DNA from: Isoetes taiwanensis
Taxonomy: Eukaryota > Streptophyta > Lycopodiopsida > Isoetales > Isoetaceae
Direction of reading: 5' to 3'
Assembly (NCBI GenBank): GCA_021234155.1
Contig: JAJEKV010000065.1
Coordinates: 4,583,594 to 4,647,593 of the forward strand
DNA length: 64,000 nt
In this document: positions 11,876-23,149 of the stretch, one piece after another
Position numbering within the stretch: the stretch's first letter is position 1
Layout of the letters: each line of letters starts with the position of its first letter
Made by a program: the position numbers and the translations under genes
Notes under the pieces: generated by a model
The model's database searches: none
The model's input: only the letters and a program-made list of their open reading frames with translations
Told to the model about the DNA's origin: nothing

Positions 11876-12435
11876 GTGCCTTCTTCCTCTTTCTATGGAT
11901 CTATACGGGAAACGAGAAACATGGAGTGAGCATTATACGCTTCATATGCCAGTATTGTACTCCCACCGTATGTATACTTGTAACAAGAGACGTTCCTATG
12001 TAAACAATAAGTGGCCCCATGAGATTTGTTTGTTATTTATTTTTATTTTTCTCCTGGAAAAACCAAAATATCACACTCTAGCTAATGATCAGAAAGCCCC
12101 AAGAAGTTCAAAACTATCCATTGTCTTCTTTAAGTCGTGCTCCTATTCTCTGACTCCTCCTCACGGGGTCCATGATGTCGATGCATATTTGAACATACTT
12201 GCAGCATCATGAGACGTCATCCATGGTTTTTGCAAGGTAGTTTCTTTGAGTGTCTTGAGGAGTAAATTATGCATGTGTTATATATCAGTATCATTTTATT
12301 TCATTTTGGAGAAAGGGAAATTTTTTAATATGAACATGAACATGAATATTAATCACGCCCACTTAGAACCTTGAAGGTCATGGAGCGAAAAAAAAAAAGT
12401 CACGCCATAGCTCAGATTTGAAATAAGTAAAAAAC

Positions 12436-12621
12436 TCAGCAGAAAGAAGCTTTTTGCCTACGCTCTCTCATCTTCTGCATCATATCCGCCTTTGCCATCT
12501 GCATGCCATAGCCAGAAAGCTCTGCATCAGTTAAGGTCAAAAGCTCTGTTTTCGCCATCTCTGTTGCTGCCTCCAGATTCTGCTTGCTTTGATATGCTTT
12601 AGCACCTCCGGCAAGATTCGC
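12436..12621 (-). CDS. Possible terminal exon, unknown helical protein
   Basis: On the minus strand the acceptor GGCTATAG precedes an open frame of 61 codons ending in TGA at 12436. The peptide is Ala/Lys/Glu/Met-rich and helical: it begins ANLAGGAKAYQSKQ, continues with NLEAATEMAKTELLTLTDAE and ends MRERRQKASFC. Codon usage and lack of bias toward low complexity suggest a real coding exon. I do not recognise it, and no upstream exon is evident; repeats begin at about 13.0 kb. It may be a gene remnant. Confidence 0.38.
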   Translation of the reverse strand, partial: ANLAGGAKAYQSKQNLEAATEMAKTELLTLTDAELSGYGMQMAKADMMQKMRERRQKASFC

Positions 12622-12997
12622 CTATAGCCGAAGGGCAGTCAAAAGAGAAAGAGGACATGCCTATTCGCCATAGCCACTGCCGCCCACGTCCAAGGAAGAA
12701 AGGAATAATTTTCCCTTTTTCTTTTTTTTACCATGTTTCTCTGCCATGTTCTTATCTTGCCTAACGTCTTGCTATTCTCTCATTCCACCTTTTTGCCATG
12801 CTTTTGCCCATTTTATTCTGAGTTGCCTAACCATCTTTACATATCTTTTTCTTTTGTCTTGTCATTTTTACCCCAAGGCTATTTATTTGAAACATTCATT
12901 CCTTATTGCATTATTGCGCCCTATGCCTTTCATGCTTAAACCATGCACCACATTATGCCCCGAATATCTATCTTGTCTCTAACATTTGTACTTGTGC

Positions 12998-13190
12998 GTA
13001 GTGGGCGGAAATGCTCCAGACCCTCGCTTCCCGGACGTTCACTACACCATTAGTCCTATTTGATATATATTTTGACCCTAGGTGGAAGGGCGAAAATGCT
13101 TCGGACCTTTGCTTCCCAGACGTTCTTCCACTTTGGGATGCATAAGAGGGTGAAATTGCTCTGGACCATGCTTCCCATGCACTCTCTTAT
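12998..13190. repeat. Three stem-compensated hairpin repeats
   Basis: Three related units of 48-50 nt at 12998-13045, 13082-13131 and 13142-13190. Each has a conserved loop (GGGYGAAAWTGCTYYRGACC followed by GCTTCCC and, in the first two, GACGTTC). Different closing stems flank it: GTAGTG/CACTAC, GTGGAA/TTCCAC and ATAAGAG/CTCTTAT. The stem sequences differ among copies yet remain perfectly paired within each copy. No coding frame explains this. Confidence 0.7.
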
Positions 13191-13204
13191 TGCATAACTA
13201 TCAT

Positions 13205-14330
13205 TTATCGCCGAGGGGACCGGCCACACTCTTTTTGTTTGGGCGTGATGTTGACCGAATTTTTGACAAAATTCTGGTCAACATGGAAGAATTACACGTC
13301 AAAGGTCTAAAAAGAGGGAGTGAAGATTAATGGCCTCTATTTATTTGTGTTTATTGTTAAAAATGGAGGGCCAGCATTTGAAGACAAATTTTGTTATTAC
13401 TAAAAGTTAAAATTGATGGGGTGTTAATGACTTGGCACATTCAAAGGTCAAGATGAAGTTGATGTGTGAGGCTAAGATTTATTGAAAAAAATTATAAATA
13501 TTATGGGGAGCAAGATGCTCCTCCTCTCTCCCTGATCCACGATTCTTGCAAGAGGGTGGCAGCCTCTTGCTTGGTTCAAGATCAGAGGCCCTCCATGGTT
13601 CAGAGACATGGAGGGCTCCTACATTTGTATCTTTTCATATCAATTTATATTATGAAGATTATTTTGGACCCAAGATTTCTCTTCAAATTTCTTTCATTCT
13701 TTAACTTGCAGCATCAAATTTGATCTTGATTCTTGCCTTTAGAGGCCACTTGTTGGGGATTTTGTGGGAAATCCACTTGTTTGGGCATATTTATCCCTTA
13801 TGACCATGCCCCAATATTTTCTATGACCATTGCCCCATCATGTTTAAGCCCTACCTCAAGGCCAAACTTATCATTGCTTTTCTAAATCTTTCTCATGGCG
13901 CATATCATTATGGTGTTGTTACAAAGTATAGATGTATGCTTATGTGCACAGTACAAGTTATATATTGGTGTTGGAGTACACCTTAAAAACTTCAAATTAT
14001 TATCATTTTCAATAGGTTTGTAGGGTCCGTTAAAACTTCCATTTTCTTACTAGGTTTGGTGGGATCTGTAAAACCCCCAGTTAGCTCTTTTTTATGCCAA
14101 AGAAGACTAACTTATTGTACTTAAATGTGAAAAGAATTGAAGTCAGTGACTGAGGGAACCGGCTCCATCTTTTTGTTTGTGCGTGATGTTGACCCGATTT
14201 TTGGCAAATTAGTGTCAACATAGAAGAACACTATCAAGGTCTAAAAGGGGAGGGGGTGAAGATCAAGGGTCCAAATTCATTTGTGCTTGTTGTTAGAATC
14301 CAAGGGCCCATATTGAGTTGTGTTAGTTGT
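13205..14330. repeat. Direct repeats of about 180 bp bearing a TGTTGACC palindrome
   Basis: Copies at about 13205-13385 and 14146-14330 share GGGACCGGC/GGAACCGGC, TTTTTGTTTG, GCGTGATGTTGACC and AAGGTCTAAAA. In the first copy, TGTTGACC..GGTCAACA at 13249-13283 is a palindrome with an inner GAATTTT/AAAATTC stem. In the second, 14187-14220 is eroded. They may be terminal repeats of one short retroelement; the sequence between them has no convincing retroviral-type gene. Confidence 0.6.
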
Positions 14331-14943
14331 TAAACAAAAAGACAAATTTAGTTCCCATTTTTATCTTCCACATTTTTCCATCTCTTCCTATTTCTATACT
14401 TTCTATTCTCCACAATTTCCTCTCCACAATTTCCTTATTGTTTCCTATTATTTTACCATTTTTTTCGTTGCAGCAACACTCCACGATTTTTTCCAACAAC
14501 ACCTAATTGATCCCATCCATGCCTTTGAGGCCGGATGATGAGAATGTGGGGAAATTCGTCATCACATATCAAAAAGGGATTGAAAATTCGAGCAGTTGAT
14601 ATTTTCTATTCAATTTAAATGTATCTAGATTTTGTTAAATACACATTCAGTCGAGCAGTAGGTTTAGGGCTGCTCCATTTCTGGAGAGGTAAAGTTGTGA
14701 TTGATTTAGGCTCAGCCTTGTATAACTAAAAAGGACTGGTAATGGAAGAATGTTTTTTGATGCTGTTTTATATGGAAATATTCTTGGTTTGTATTGGTAT
14801 TGGGAATTGCATGCTTTGCATAACTCTCAATGATGCTCCCTTCCTCTGACTTATTGGTTGTATTTGTTTTCTTGCTTTAACTAATGCCTTGTCTCCTTTG
14901 CTAAATTTTAAATCATAACATGTGCAATGGCTCACAAGCTCCC
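14331..14943. other. Intergenic, nothing recognised
   Basis: T-rich. An open frame at 14320-14538 is Phe/Ser/Tyr-rich and looks like translated low-complexity DNA. Confidence 0.5.
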
Positions 14944-15650
14944 TCAAGAACTTCCTGTCAATGGACCATGATATTTAGTCCCTAGATAACCTTTATAGGT
15001 ACTAGAAATACAGAACCGAATCTGCACCTTAGCAGTTCTGCACCTTAGCAGTACTCTGTTTTCAAATCTTCTACTCTTCAAGGATCGCAACAAAGCCATA
15101 TTTTGTCTTTGGCCTATCACAACACTTGTTATAGAATAGTGCACAAAATTGTCAATTTGAGGCAAAAGGTGCAGCAGCAGAGGTTACCTGTCACAACTTG
15201 ATCATGCACTTAACCCTTTGGGATTGATGTGGACATGTAGAGCTGAAAAATATAAAGAAATGGCTTGCCTAACAGGGACAAGATTTTACCAAACGTGCAT
15301 CTGACCAACACTTTGGGGTTCCTTTTTTATTTTGCATGATTTACAAGCTACATCATCCCAATGCATAGATCTATTTCTAGAAAATAGAGATTTACCTGTG
15401 AACGGTAAAACTTATTGGAAGGAAAAGAACCAGAATGAACCAATTGTTTTAATAATCTCTCAATCTCTGACATATAGATAGGCTTGTCATTCATCACAGC
15501 AGCAGTATACAATGTTTGGAAGAATAGAGAGGGTGTAGCCGACCATAGGAACAATATCGGACTACCCCGTAAAAAGAAATGTGCACAGGCAATGTAAAAG
15601 GGTAATGGCGACAACTTCTCATCGGGATAAAAAACCCCGCCCTTTCGGGT
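14944..15650 (-). CDS. Possible two-exon gene or remnant, unknown product
   Basis: Minus strand. An open frame from about 15650 to 15395 ends at a consensus donor CAG|GTAAAT and encodes a peptide with LYTAAVMNDKPIYMSEIERL and VHSGSFPSNKFYRSQ. A second frame at 15165-14944 follows after about 230 nt and is basic (RSLKSRRFENRVLLRCRTAK), ending in a stop. The second exon contains a 16-bp direct duplication (AACTGCTAAGGTGCAG). The product is unrecognised and the intron phase was not established. The TATA-bearing module at 15865-16004 lies upstream in the correct orientation to act as a promoter. Confidence 0.3.
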
Positions 15651-15864
15651 TTTCGAGGAAAACCCTAATGAGAAATGGTCGCCAACAACCTTGAATGTGT
15701 TGCCTGGAAAACCGAAAGAGATGAGTTGATGGCGAACACAAAATATAGCAGGACCCGAAGAGGGCTAAGCTCCGCAAGCAACAAAAAAAAACCCCTAAAA
15801 AATACCCGTGAATGGTTAGAGAACAAAGAACTCATGCCCTCACGCAGGCCAGGGCGGGAAGGGA

Positions 15865-16004
15865 GGGAAGCAACGAGAATAGAAGAAGAGTCTGCTTTGT
15901 GAGAAGACGCCGATAACCTGTCGCGAAAGAGGAAATAGCCTTATATAGCAGCTCGTCCTTTCCCCAGAATGGCGATCCGATGGCTCGGATCGATGCTATT
16001 CTCG
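15865..16004 (-). promoter_or_regulatory. TATA-containing promoter-like module, copy 1
   Basis: Read on the minus strand the module runs: GATCCGAGCCATCGGATCGCC, a GGGAAAGGACGAGC box, the TATA element CTATATAAGGC, then a pyrimidine-rich leader with TTTCCTCTTTCGC and TCTTCTTC/ATTCTCGTTGC. The same block recurs at 22138-22266 and, diverged, at about 57490-57600. TATA spacing and leader composition suggest a pol II core promoter firing leftward. Confidence 0.5.
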
Positions 16005-16061
16005 GGAAAGGACCGCAAGAGACACAAAACCTACCGACTACCAAAGAACTTCCTTAACTAT

Positions 16062-16139
16062 AAGCCGAGGGCGAAAACCCGGCAAACAACAAACAAAAAG
16101 AACTCAAAAACACCCGTGAATGATTAGAGAAAATTCAAC
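16062..16139. repeat. Diverged duplicate of 15754-15831
   Basis: AAGCCGAGGGC..CAACAAACAAAAAG..CACCCGTGAATGATTAGAG resembles the block GAAGAGGGC..ATACCCGTGAATGGTTAGAG about 300 bp to the left, so the sequence around module copy 1 is itself duplicated. Confidence 0.6.
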
Positions 16140-16154
16140 ATGTAGCGAGAAAAG

Positions 16155-16525
16155 AGAGCATCACCCCAATAGGGTGGAGAAATAAAGAAGACCCAAATCC
16201 GGTGGAAAACAAATAATTAGAAAGAAATATCGTCACCCTCGAGGTGGAAATAAATAGCATCACCCAGCGGTGGAGATAGCATCACCCAACGGGTGGAAAA
16301 CAATTATGCATCACCCTAGAGGTAGAAAATAAACAAAGATCACCCAGCAGTGGAAATAGCATCACCACCATGGTGGAAAAAAGCGTCACCCAACGGATGG
16401 ATAACAACCATGTAAAAAGAAATATGCATTGCAAAATAATGCTAGACAATGTTATTTACAACATCACTAAAGATGATAAATAGACATGAATGTCACCATC
16501 ACGGTGGAAATAAACACCACCACCC
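16155..16525. repeat. Array of CACC..GGTG micro-palindromes
   Basis: About ten copies of RTCACCC-N(2-5)-GGGTGGARA separated by A-rich spacers. Cores include CACCCCAATAGGGTGG, CACCCTCGAGGTGG, CACCCAACGGGTGG, CACCACCATGGTGG and CACCATCACGGTGG. Spacing is irregular (about 20-110 bp), unlike a simple tandem repeat. Confidence 0.75.
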
Positions 16526-16654
16526 AACAAAAAACGGTCCATAAAAAACGCGACATCTAGAGAAAGATAAGCATCAATGTAAAATCATAAAAAAAGAACA
16601 TCAAGAACACGAAACAAACTAAAAGTGGCCCAATATAACGAATTTGTATATAAC

Positions 16655-16965
16655 AAACGTAAGACACGCCATGTCTAGATAAAGAGAAGCATAAAAAGGA
16701 AAAAATGATCCAATAGAAACCCATGTCGCAAAATCTCAATGTTGTGCCAAACGCAATATGTATCATATCCAGATAAAGTTAAATAGCAACACCATGCACA
16801 AATTAGAATGTGCCCAAGACAATACCTTGTGGACAACGTAGGACACCCCATATCTAAATAAAGAGAAGCATAAAAACGAAAGATAATCCAATATAAACCC
16901 ATGTCGAAAAATCTCAATGCAGTGCCAAACGCAATATGCATCCTATCTAGATAAAAAGCCAAAAT
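16655..16965. repeat. Duplication with 179-bp offset
   Basis: Shared blocks include AAAGAGAAGCATAAAAA, CCCATGTCG, AAATCTCAATG and TGCCAAACGCAATATG. Confidence 0.8.
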
Positions 16966-18387
16966 AGCAAATATGCCAAAGATATGTAATGAGCATACCA
17001 AATAGAAAAAAGATCCGCTACAACCTTAATAGACAAACTAGAACCGCCGTGTGTGGAGTTGGGTCAGCACATATAGCGGGAGGAGAAGAAGAGGCGCCAC
17101 CACCACCCAAGCAATCGGATAGGATAAAGGACGAGAGAGGAAGGAGAGGAGCGAAAAGAGGGTCACGGGCCGGGGATAGTGACGACGCCGGCATGCGAAC
17201 GAAGGCAAGAGAGAGCTAAAGAAATCATATGAGCACCCGCAAGTGGGTCTCATTTGGAGTGGCGGGGAGAAAGGAACCAGTGGTCCGGCGAGTCCGTTGC
17301 GCGAGGGAAGCTTCGCTGACGACGAGAACCAAAGCTGAAGCGAAGCCGTGGAGAAAAAGCCAAGTTGCGTAAGAAGAGCCAAAATGCCTCGCTATGGACG
17401 ACATCACCAATGACCCGAAAAAGGGAGGAACATTAGAGAACAAAAACAATGAAAAGAAAAGGACGCCAACGATGATGAATCGAAGGAAGGGCCCTGCATA
17501 GTTGATCGATTTGAAGACGATGCCTGACCAAGTCCGTGAATGGGGCTACTGATCAAGTCCAAGAAGTGGCTATTATCCCTTCAACTCCGTGGCCAATATC
17601 TAGAGGGAGATAAGTCAACAAAGGAACCCTTCATCATGGATCCCCAAAAGAATAAACAATAACGATAAAATAAGAAGGAAGAATAACAAATGCTTAGAGA
17701 TAATAAGGCAAAGAGGAAAAACTTACGCATAGGAATGCAAAAATACATAGACATAAAGATCGAACGAGAAACATGGAGATGTTGAGTAGAGTCGCACACC
17801 ACGTAGCAAGCGCGAGAGGACGAGGACCGCCAGCAACCGTGAGTACGAACCTCAACATGTAGACCCTGCATATCGAGCAAAAAACGGAGGAAACGGGGAA
17901 GAATGATAAAAACTAGGGGCTAAAAGAACATGAAAAGTCAACCATGTCTAATAAAGCAATGTCTCGGAACTTACACAATGAGTATGTAATATCATATATA
18001 GGGAGCAAAGCTATGCACGAAAAAAAAATCAGCCCTATCACTAACATGACCAAGTGGAGCTAACGAAAACAAAGAAGCTCCCAAATCCATAAAATTGGTA
18101 CATAATCAACAATATCACCCGTCACCCATGTTCAAGAATAGAAAATATAACTTCATGAAGCAACAAATAAGTGCGCTAATAAAGTGAACAAAGGAACCAA
18201 CAAACACTAGAGCTCCCCATGATCATGCCAAAAAAGAAGAAAAATCTTAAACACAACCCCAAATATTCAAAACCCAAGATCGGACCAAACCAAATATAGA
18301 ATATACATATAAGAAATTTAGCCACAAAGGAGAAAGAGGTGGAAAACATGTCACAAAATACTTGAATGGAAATGTAAAATTTAATAG

Positions 18388-18390
<3 letters not shown>

Positions 18391-18479
<89 letters not shown>
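18391..18479. repeat. (GA)44 dinucleotide microsatellite
   Basis: An uninterrupted GA tract, read as (TC)n on the pyrimidine-rich minus strand. Confidence 0.97.
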
Positions 18480-18481
<2 letters not shown>

Positions 18482-18780
18482 CTCCGAATAAAACCCAAAG
18501 CGTTGAGTTGGGTCACGGCTAACGAGTGCTTAATGGCATAAACTATAAGCCCAAAATACCACGAAAAAACCTGTGGGTCGAAGGCCGGGCACCACGTAAC
18601 GAGGGTGAGATCTAAGAGGAGCCAACGACCAAGCGCCGAGAAGAAATGGAACATGTAGAAGGCACCCATGAGCGATTAAGGAGAACAAGATCGTGCATAA
18701 TGGCGAAGCGGCAAACTGCAAAACGACAAGCACTCAAAAGGAGGTGAGCGATTAGAAACGATTCCGAAAAAAAGAGAGAA

Positions 18781-19079
18781 CAGCATCACCCAGGGGGTGG
18801 AGAAAAGCATCACCCAGCGGGTGGAAGAAAAAACATGATAAACAGAAAATTGTGTGTAAATATAGCTAAATATCAAATATGATGTGCAGGGGTAGCACAA
18901 TGCATAAGGATACCCGGGGGATGGAGAAAAGCATCACCTAGCGGGTGGAAGAAAAAACATGATAAACAGAAAATTGTGTGCAAATATAGCTAAATATCAA
19001 ATATGATGCGTAGGGGTAGCACAATGCATAAGGATACCCGGGGGATGGAGAAAAGCATCACCCAGCGGGTGGAAGAAAA
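18781..19079. repeat. 124-bp tandem repeat with embedded CACCC/GGGTG palindrome
   Basis: GCATCACCCAGCGGGTGGAA occurs at 18807, 18931 (one change) and 19055, exactly 124 bp apart. The intervening sequence is nearly identical, including GATACCCGGGGGATGGAG. The units continue the palindrome family of 16155-16525. Confidence 0.9.
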
Positions 19080-20487
19080 AGACAATAAAGTTATGTTTTA
19101 AGCCCAAGGATAAATACAAGAAAAGAGGAATGCAAGCCAATGAACAAATCAACAAGAAAAAACCCCAACGGCTAGAAAAATTGTAAAACACGATCGCCTT
19201 AAGAACAACATGAACAATGCTATAATCCCTAAACATACGGAATACTCGGAACACAAGCCATGTAGCAATATTGAAAATAACTAAGATGGCATACACAAGT
19301 CAGGTAACAATACGTAAACAACTGGCAACAGACATAAAAAGACAAAGTGCAACCTGGCAAAAACAACTATGGGAAACCTAGAATGTAGAAGATAATACCA
19401 CCCGAATAACGTATACCACCTGAGTCAAGTGTAGTGCATCACACATAAGATACAAACCCAAGTGCAAAAGATAAAACCCAAACCACCATGGGGAAATCCT
19501 AAACACAGAAAAGAATGCCACATATAACCACATGGGAACCACAATATAAAAAATAACATACAAAATAGATACATGTCGAAGAAATAACACGAATTGAGGC
19601 CATCTTCAAGCAACCTACCATGGAAATGGAATGCATCAATGTAAAAAGACAAATGCAACCCTAAGATGGTGATCACAAATCTATAGGCAATAAAAAGATA
19701 ATAAACCAAGAGATCAGCAGCCAGAGAATTATGAAACCAAGACAACATCCCAAGGAAAAACGACCACAAGACAAAACCGAGATAAAAAGTGAGCGAAACA
19801 TAAACAAGAGAAAAAAAAAGCAGTACGAGGAGAGCATAGACCCATTTAAATAGTATGGTGCATCAATCCACGATAAAAACACAAGTGCAAAGAAGAAAAT
19901 CCAAAACCAACGAGGCATAGGTGAGAAGTAAAACTTTTAACTAACAATACGCCAAAGTTGACGAAGGTTCCGAATATTGCCCACAAAAACAACTCAACAA
20001 AGAAAGACCTTCCCTAAAATGAGAAGATCACGATCAAAATAGATCAGTGAATGCAACATAGGGATAATAGCAAGGGAAACAACAAGAGTGACGAAAACAT
20101 AAGGTGCCAGAGATGAAAAGGACAATAGATGTAGTACGTATTAATGAAGGCAAAGAAACCCATAGAAATATGTGAATGAGCATGCTAAACAACGTGTGGA
20201 AAAACGAATTTGCGTAAGTATCCAATGAGACGTAAAGTATAAGAGCAACAACTGATATCACAATGAAAATAATGATTCAAAGATTAATATTAGGACCAAA
20301 TTAGGCTAATATGGGCAAACATCATATAAGAAATCAAGTATACCATTTCCCGGATTAGCATGCCACAAATGACCAAACGCACTGTATAAGTCAAAAACAA
20401 TTTCGTATAGAAAACACACTGCAAATTATAATTAAAAACCATGCCAAAGCACCATACATAAGAGTAAATGTACACCGAAAAACCCCA

Positions 20488-20633
20488 AATAATGCCAGAA
20501 GCACAAATAACGAGGCAATCTTATGAAAAACGATAGTTGTAAGAAATGCTACAACAGGACAATAATGCCAGAAGCACAAATAACGAGGCAATCTTATGAA
20601 AAACGATAGTTGTAAGAAATGCTACAACAGGAC
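20488..20633. repeat. Perfect 73-bp tandem duplication
   Basis: Both copies start AATAATGCCAGAAGCACAAA and end CTACAACAGGAC with no difference seen, so the event is recent. Confidence 0.95.
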
Positions 20634-22137
20634 TTTGACGTAGAAAATGATCGAACAAAAAAATTGTCTACATACCCTTAAGCAAGAACCCCTGACGTAT
20701 AGAAGACTTTTGCAAACTCCTGAAACCGGAGACCAACCCCTAGCCCAAGGGCAAGCCAACAAATGCACCCAAGTGAACGATGTGTAAGTGAGTAAATGAG
20801 TGATAAGTGTAAAGCGTGAAGAAAAGCAAAGGTGAAAAAATATTATATGAAATACAGAGGTAGTGAAGAGGTTTGCGTTCACCGGAAGCCGCTTCGACGA
20901 GGCAGGCTCATAAAGAGATGAGAGCAAGAATGCCGGATTCAACCAGCCGAATTTTGCATGGCGGATCTGCGGCCCAGGAGCTCCTGCCTGGCAGCGATCT
21001 GCATGCCGGAACCCAGGAATCCGGCCGCTCCTGCTGTCTGCCAGAAAACGCCCCCCCTGCAAAAACAAAAAACGGAGAAGCCCAGAGAACAGAAGCATCA
21101 AAGGAGATTGGCGGATCTGCCTTCCAGGGACAATCACGTTGCAAACATGTGAAATAGGATGCCGAATCAAATAAATTTCTTCGATGGCTATTACCAACCG
21201 GCCAGGTATGCTGCAAAAGTGAGTGAAAGGTAAAACTTGCAGATATGAAGAGAAAGATAGGCCTGGACAAGCTGAGAAAAAGCTGGTGCAGCCCACGAAT
21301 TAAAACCCCAAAGGAACCAAATCGAGTCAGAATCATCGCTGGTATTGAAGGAATCGAGAGCCTCAGACAAACAGGCAGTGAAACCTCTCTTCCACGAACT
21401 CGGTAAGTCATAAATAGCCTATGTCACAGGTAGTTCCACTCTGGCCGCAACAGCCTTCCGATATCTTCTGATAGGCAGACCCGATCATGGGTTAAACGGC
21501 CGCCATCGTTTCCTGCAACAAAAAATAACAAAAAGATATCTGCTAGGAGGCCCATCAGCGACCTGGAAATAGCCCTTGCTGGTACCCAACCGTCAGTGGA
21601 GAGCTGCATGCAAAAATAGAACGAATCCCAAATGAAACCGAGCAACCGGCGCTGATCAAGAGGCCCATGCCTCTGGAAAACCAATTAGAACAATTTGTTA
21701 CAGTACTCAACAAAAAAACAAATGAGAAAAGCTGCAGGCTACCCAGTTAAAACAACATGCTACCCAGATAAAAACAATTCAGACGATCTACAGAATTCGC
21801 AGAAGCGCAGTCAGCACATAACAAAAATATATCATTCTCTTGTGTGGATCGTGCATGTGTGTATGAGAACAAAGTCACTCCGAATCAAGAAAAGAGCTAA
21901 AGAATATCACAAATAAGAGGTAAACATGTCAATCGGAATTCCCCCTGTACAAGCCTGCAATACGATGCTGACGAGAAGAAGACAAGAACTAGAAGACAGG
22001 CATAGATTGGAGAAGACGAACATAGATTGGAGTGGAAGAAGGAAGGGCTATAGATTGGAACAAGAAAAGGAGAAGAGATTGAGAGGACATGGTGTGGTAA
22101 TGGGAAAGACAATTGGATCTGGCGATGGGAGTTTGGG

Positions 22138-22266
22138 AGGAAGCAACGAGAATAGAAGAAGAGCTGCTGTGAGAAGACGCCGATAACCGGTGCGAAAGAG
22201 GAAATAGCCTTATATAGCAGCTCGTCCTTTCCCAGAATGGCGATCCGATGGCTCGGATCGATGCTA
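22138..22266 (-). promoter_or_regulatory. TATA-containing promoter-like module, copy 2
   Basis: This is the same block as 15865-16004, with small differences (an ACCGGTGCG box for ACCTGTCGCG; loss of single bases). The minus-strand TATA is CTATATAAGGC near 22218, with the pyrimidine-rich leader extending to about 21950. The homology ends abruptly at ATCGATGCTA, which may mark an element edge. Confidence 0.5.
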
Positions 22267-22433
22267 ATACCTAAATGGTTAAATTAACCAGAGAATTTAT
22301 CATGTCAGGTCGATCATCCCACGTAATTAGTTGAGATATAAGCTTCTCAAAGCCTAATAAGGCTTTTATAAAATTAAATTGTCAGAAATATGAGGGATGC
22401 ATTGTTCTAGAATTGGCATAAGTGAAATCCACG

Positions 22434-22905
22434 AAATGACACTGCTTGTAGAAGTGAGCATACCATCATACGTGATGGTGAGCTTCAATAGCAAAATATA
22501 CAGCAATTCAATCAGTTTTGATAGTAACAACTAAAAGCTCGTCGTATGCTGGTCGTAGCAGTGGAAGAACTCTGAGAATAGGTATCTTCCTACAATTTAA
22601 AAAAAAATGCAACATCTAATCTACAAGTAACAGGAGTTAAGAGCCCATCTTCTGCAGACGTAATTAGATACAACAGAGATTGAGATGCCATCTCTAATAT
22701 GAGGAATAACTTACCCTGCATTTGAAAAAAAGGAAGGCTACATTACGGAATGATACTCCTTGTAGAAGTGAACATGTGATACCGAGCTTCATGCGCCAAG
22801 GTTTACAGCAATCCAATAGGGTTTGATAGAAGCAGTCAAAAGCACGTATGGAGGTCATCAAACTTGGAAGAACTTTGAGAATAGATATTTTCCTACAATT
22901 TTATA
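22434..22905. repeat. Diverged direct repeats of about 165 bp
   Basis: Copies at 22434-22600 and 22747-22905 share CTTGTAGAAGTGA, GAGCTTCA, ACAGCAAT, GGAAGAACT(C/T)TGAGAATAG and TTCCTACAATTT. They lie next to the antisense PPR relic and may derive from its downstream or intronic part. Confidence 0.65.
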
Positions 22906-23149
22906 AAAACACATATAACCTGCCGAGGAACACAAGTACGAACACAAGTTTTTCCATTCGGTTCATTCGCAATGTAAATTTGATCACTTAAAAGTTCCAA
23001 AGTTCTTTCTAATCTTTACTATCTTAATGTAGTTATGTGTACAAGAGAGGGCACAAGTTATGCAGTAAATATAGAAGAATAGAAAGGAACACCTCTAGAT
23101 CTGCCACAGGCAATATAGCCTCATCCATCTTACTATATAGTAATTCTCA

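Larger units (their letters stand above)
16005..22137. other. 6-kb T-poor plus strand block between two promoter-like modules
   Basis: Across this block the plus strand is A-rich and conspicuously T-poor, so the minus strand is a long pyrimidine-rich sequence. It contains micro-palindrome arrays, a (GA)44 tract, 179-, 124- and 73-bp duplications, and numerous minus-strand open frames. Those frames are Phe/Leu/Tyr/Cys-rich and hydrophobic, as expected from translating T-rich DNA; none matches a family I know. The flanking direct repeats and one-sided composition fit a large non-autonomous retroelement or a long non-coding transcription unit on the minus strand. Confidence 0.45.

Noticed and set aside
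16155-16525. CRISPR-like array because of regularly recurring short palindromes
   Set aside because: Spacers are of uneven length and low complexity, repeats are not conserved in their centre and the context is a plant nuclear genome.
18247-18669. A 140-codon frame with a long Ser-Leu repeat
   Set aside because: The repeat is simply translation of the (GA)n microsatellite on the minus strand.
16557-20591. Many minus-strand open frames of 60-110 codons with membrane-protein-like composition
   Set aside because: They are Phe/Leu/Tyr/Cys-rich because the minus strand is T-rich, overlap each other in different frames and match no family.
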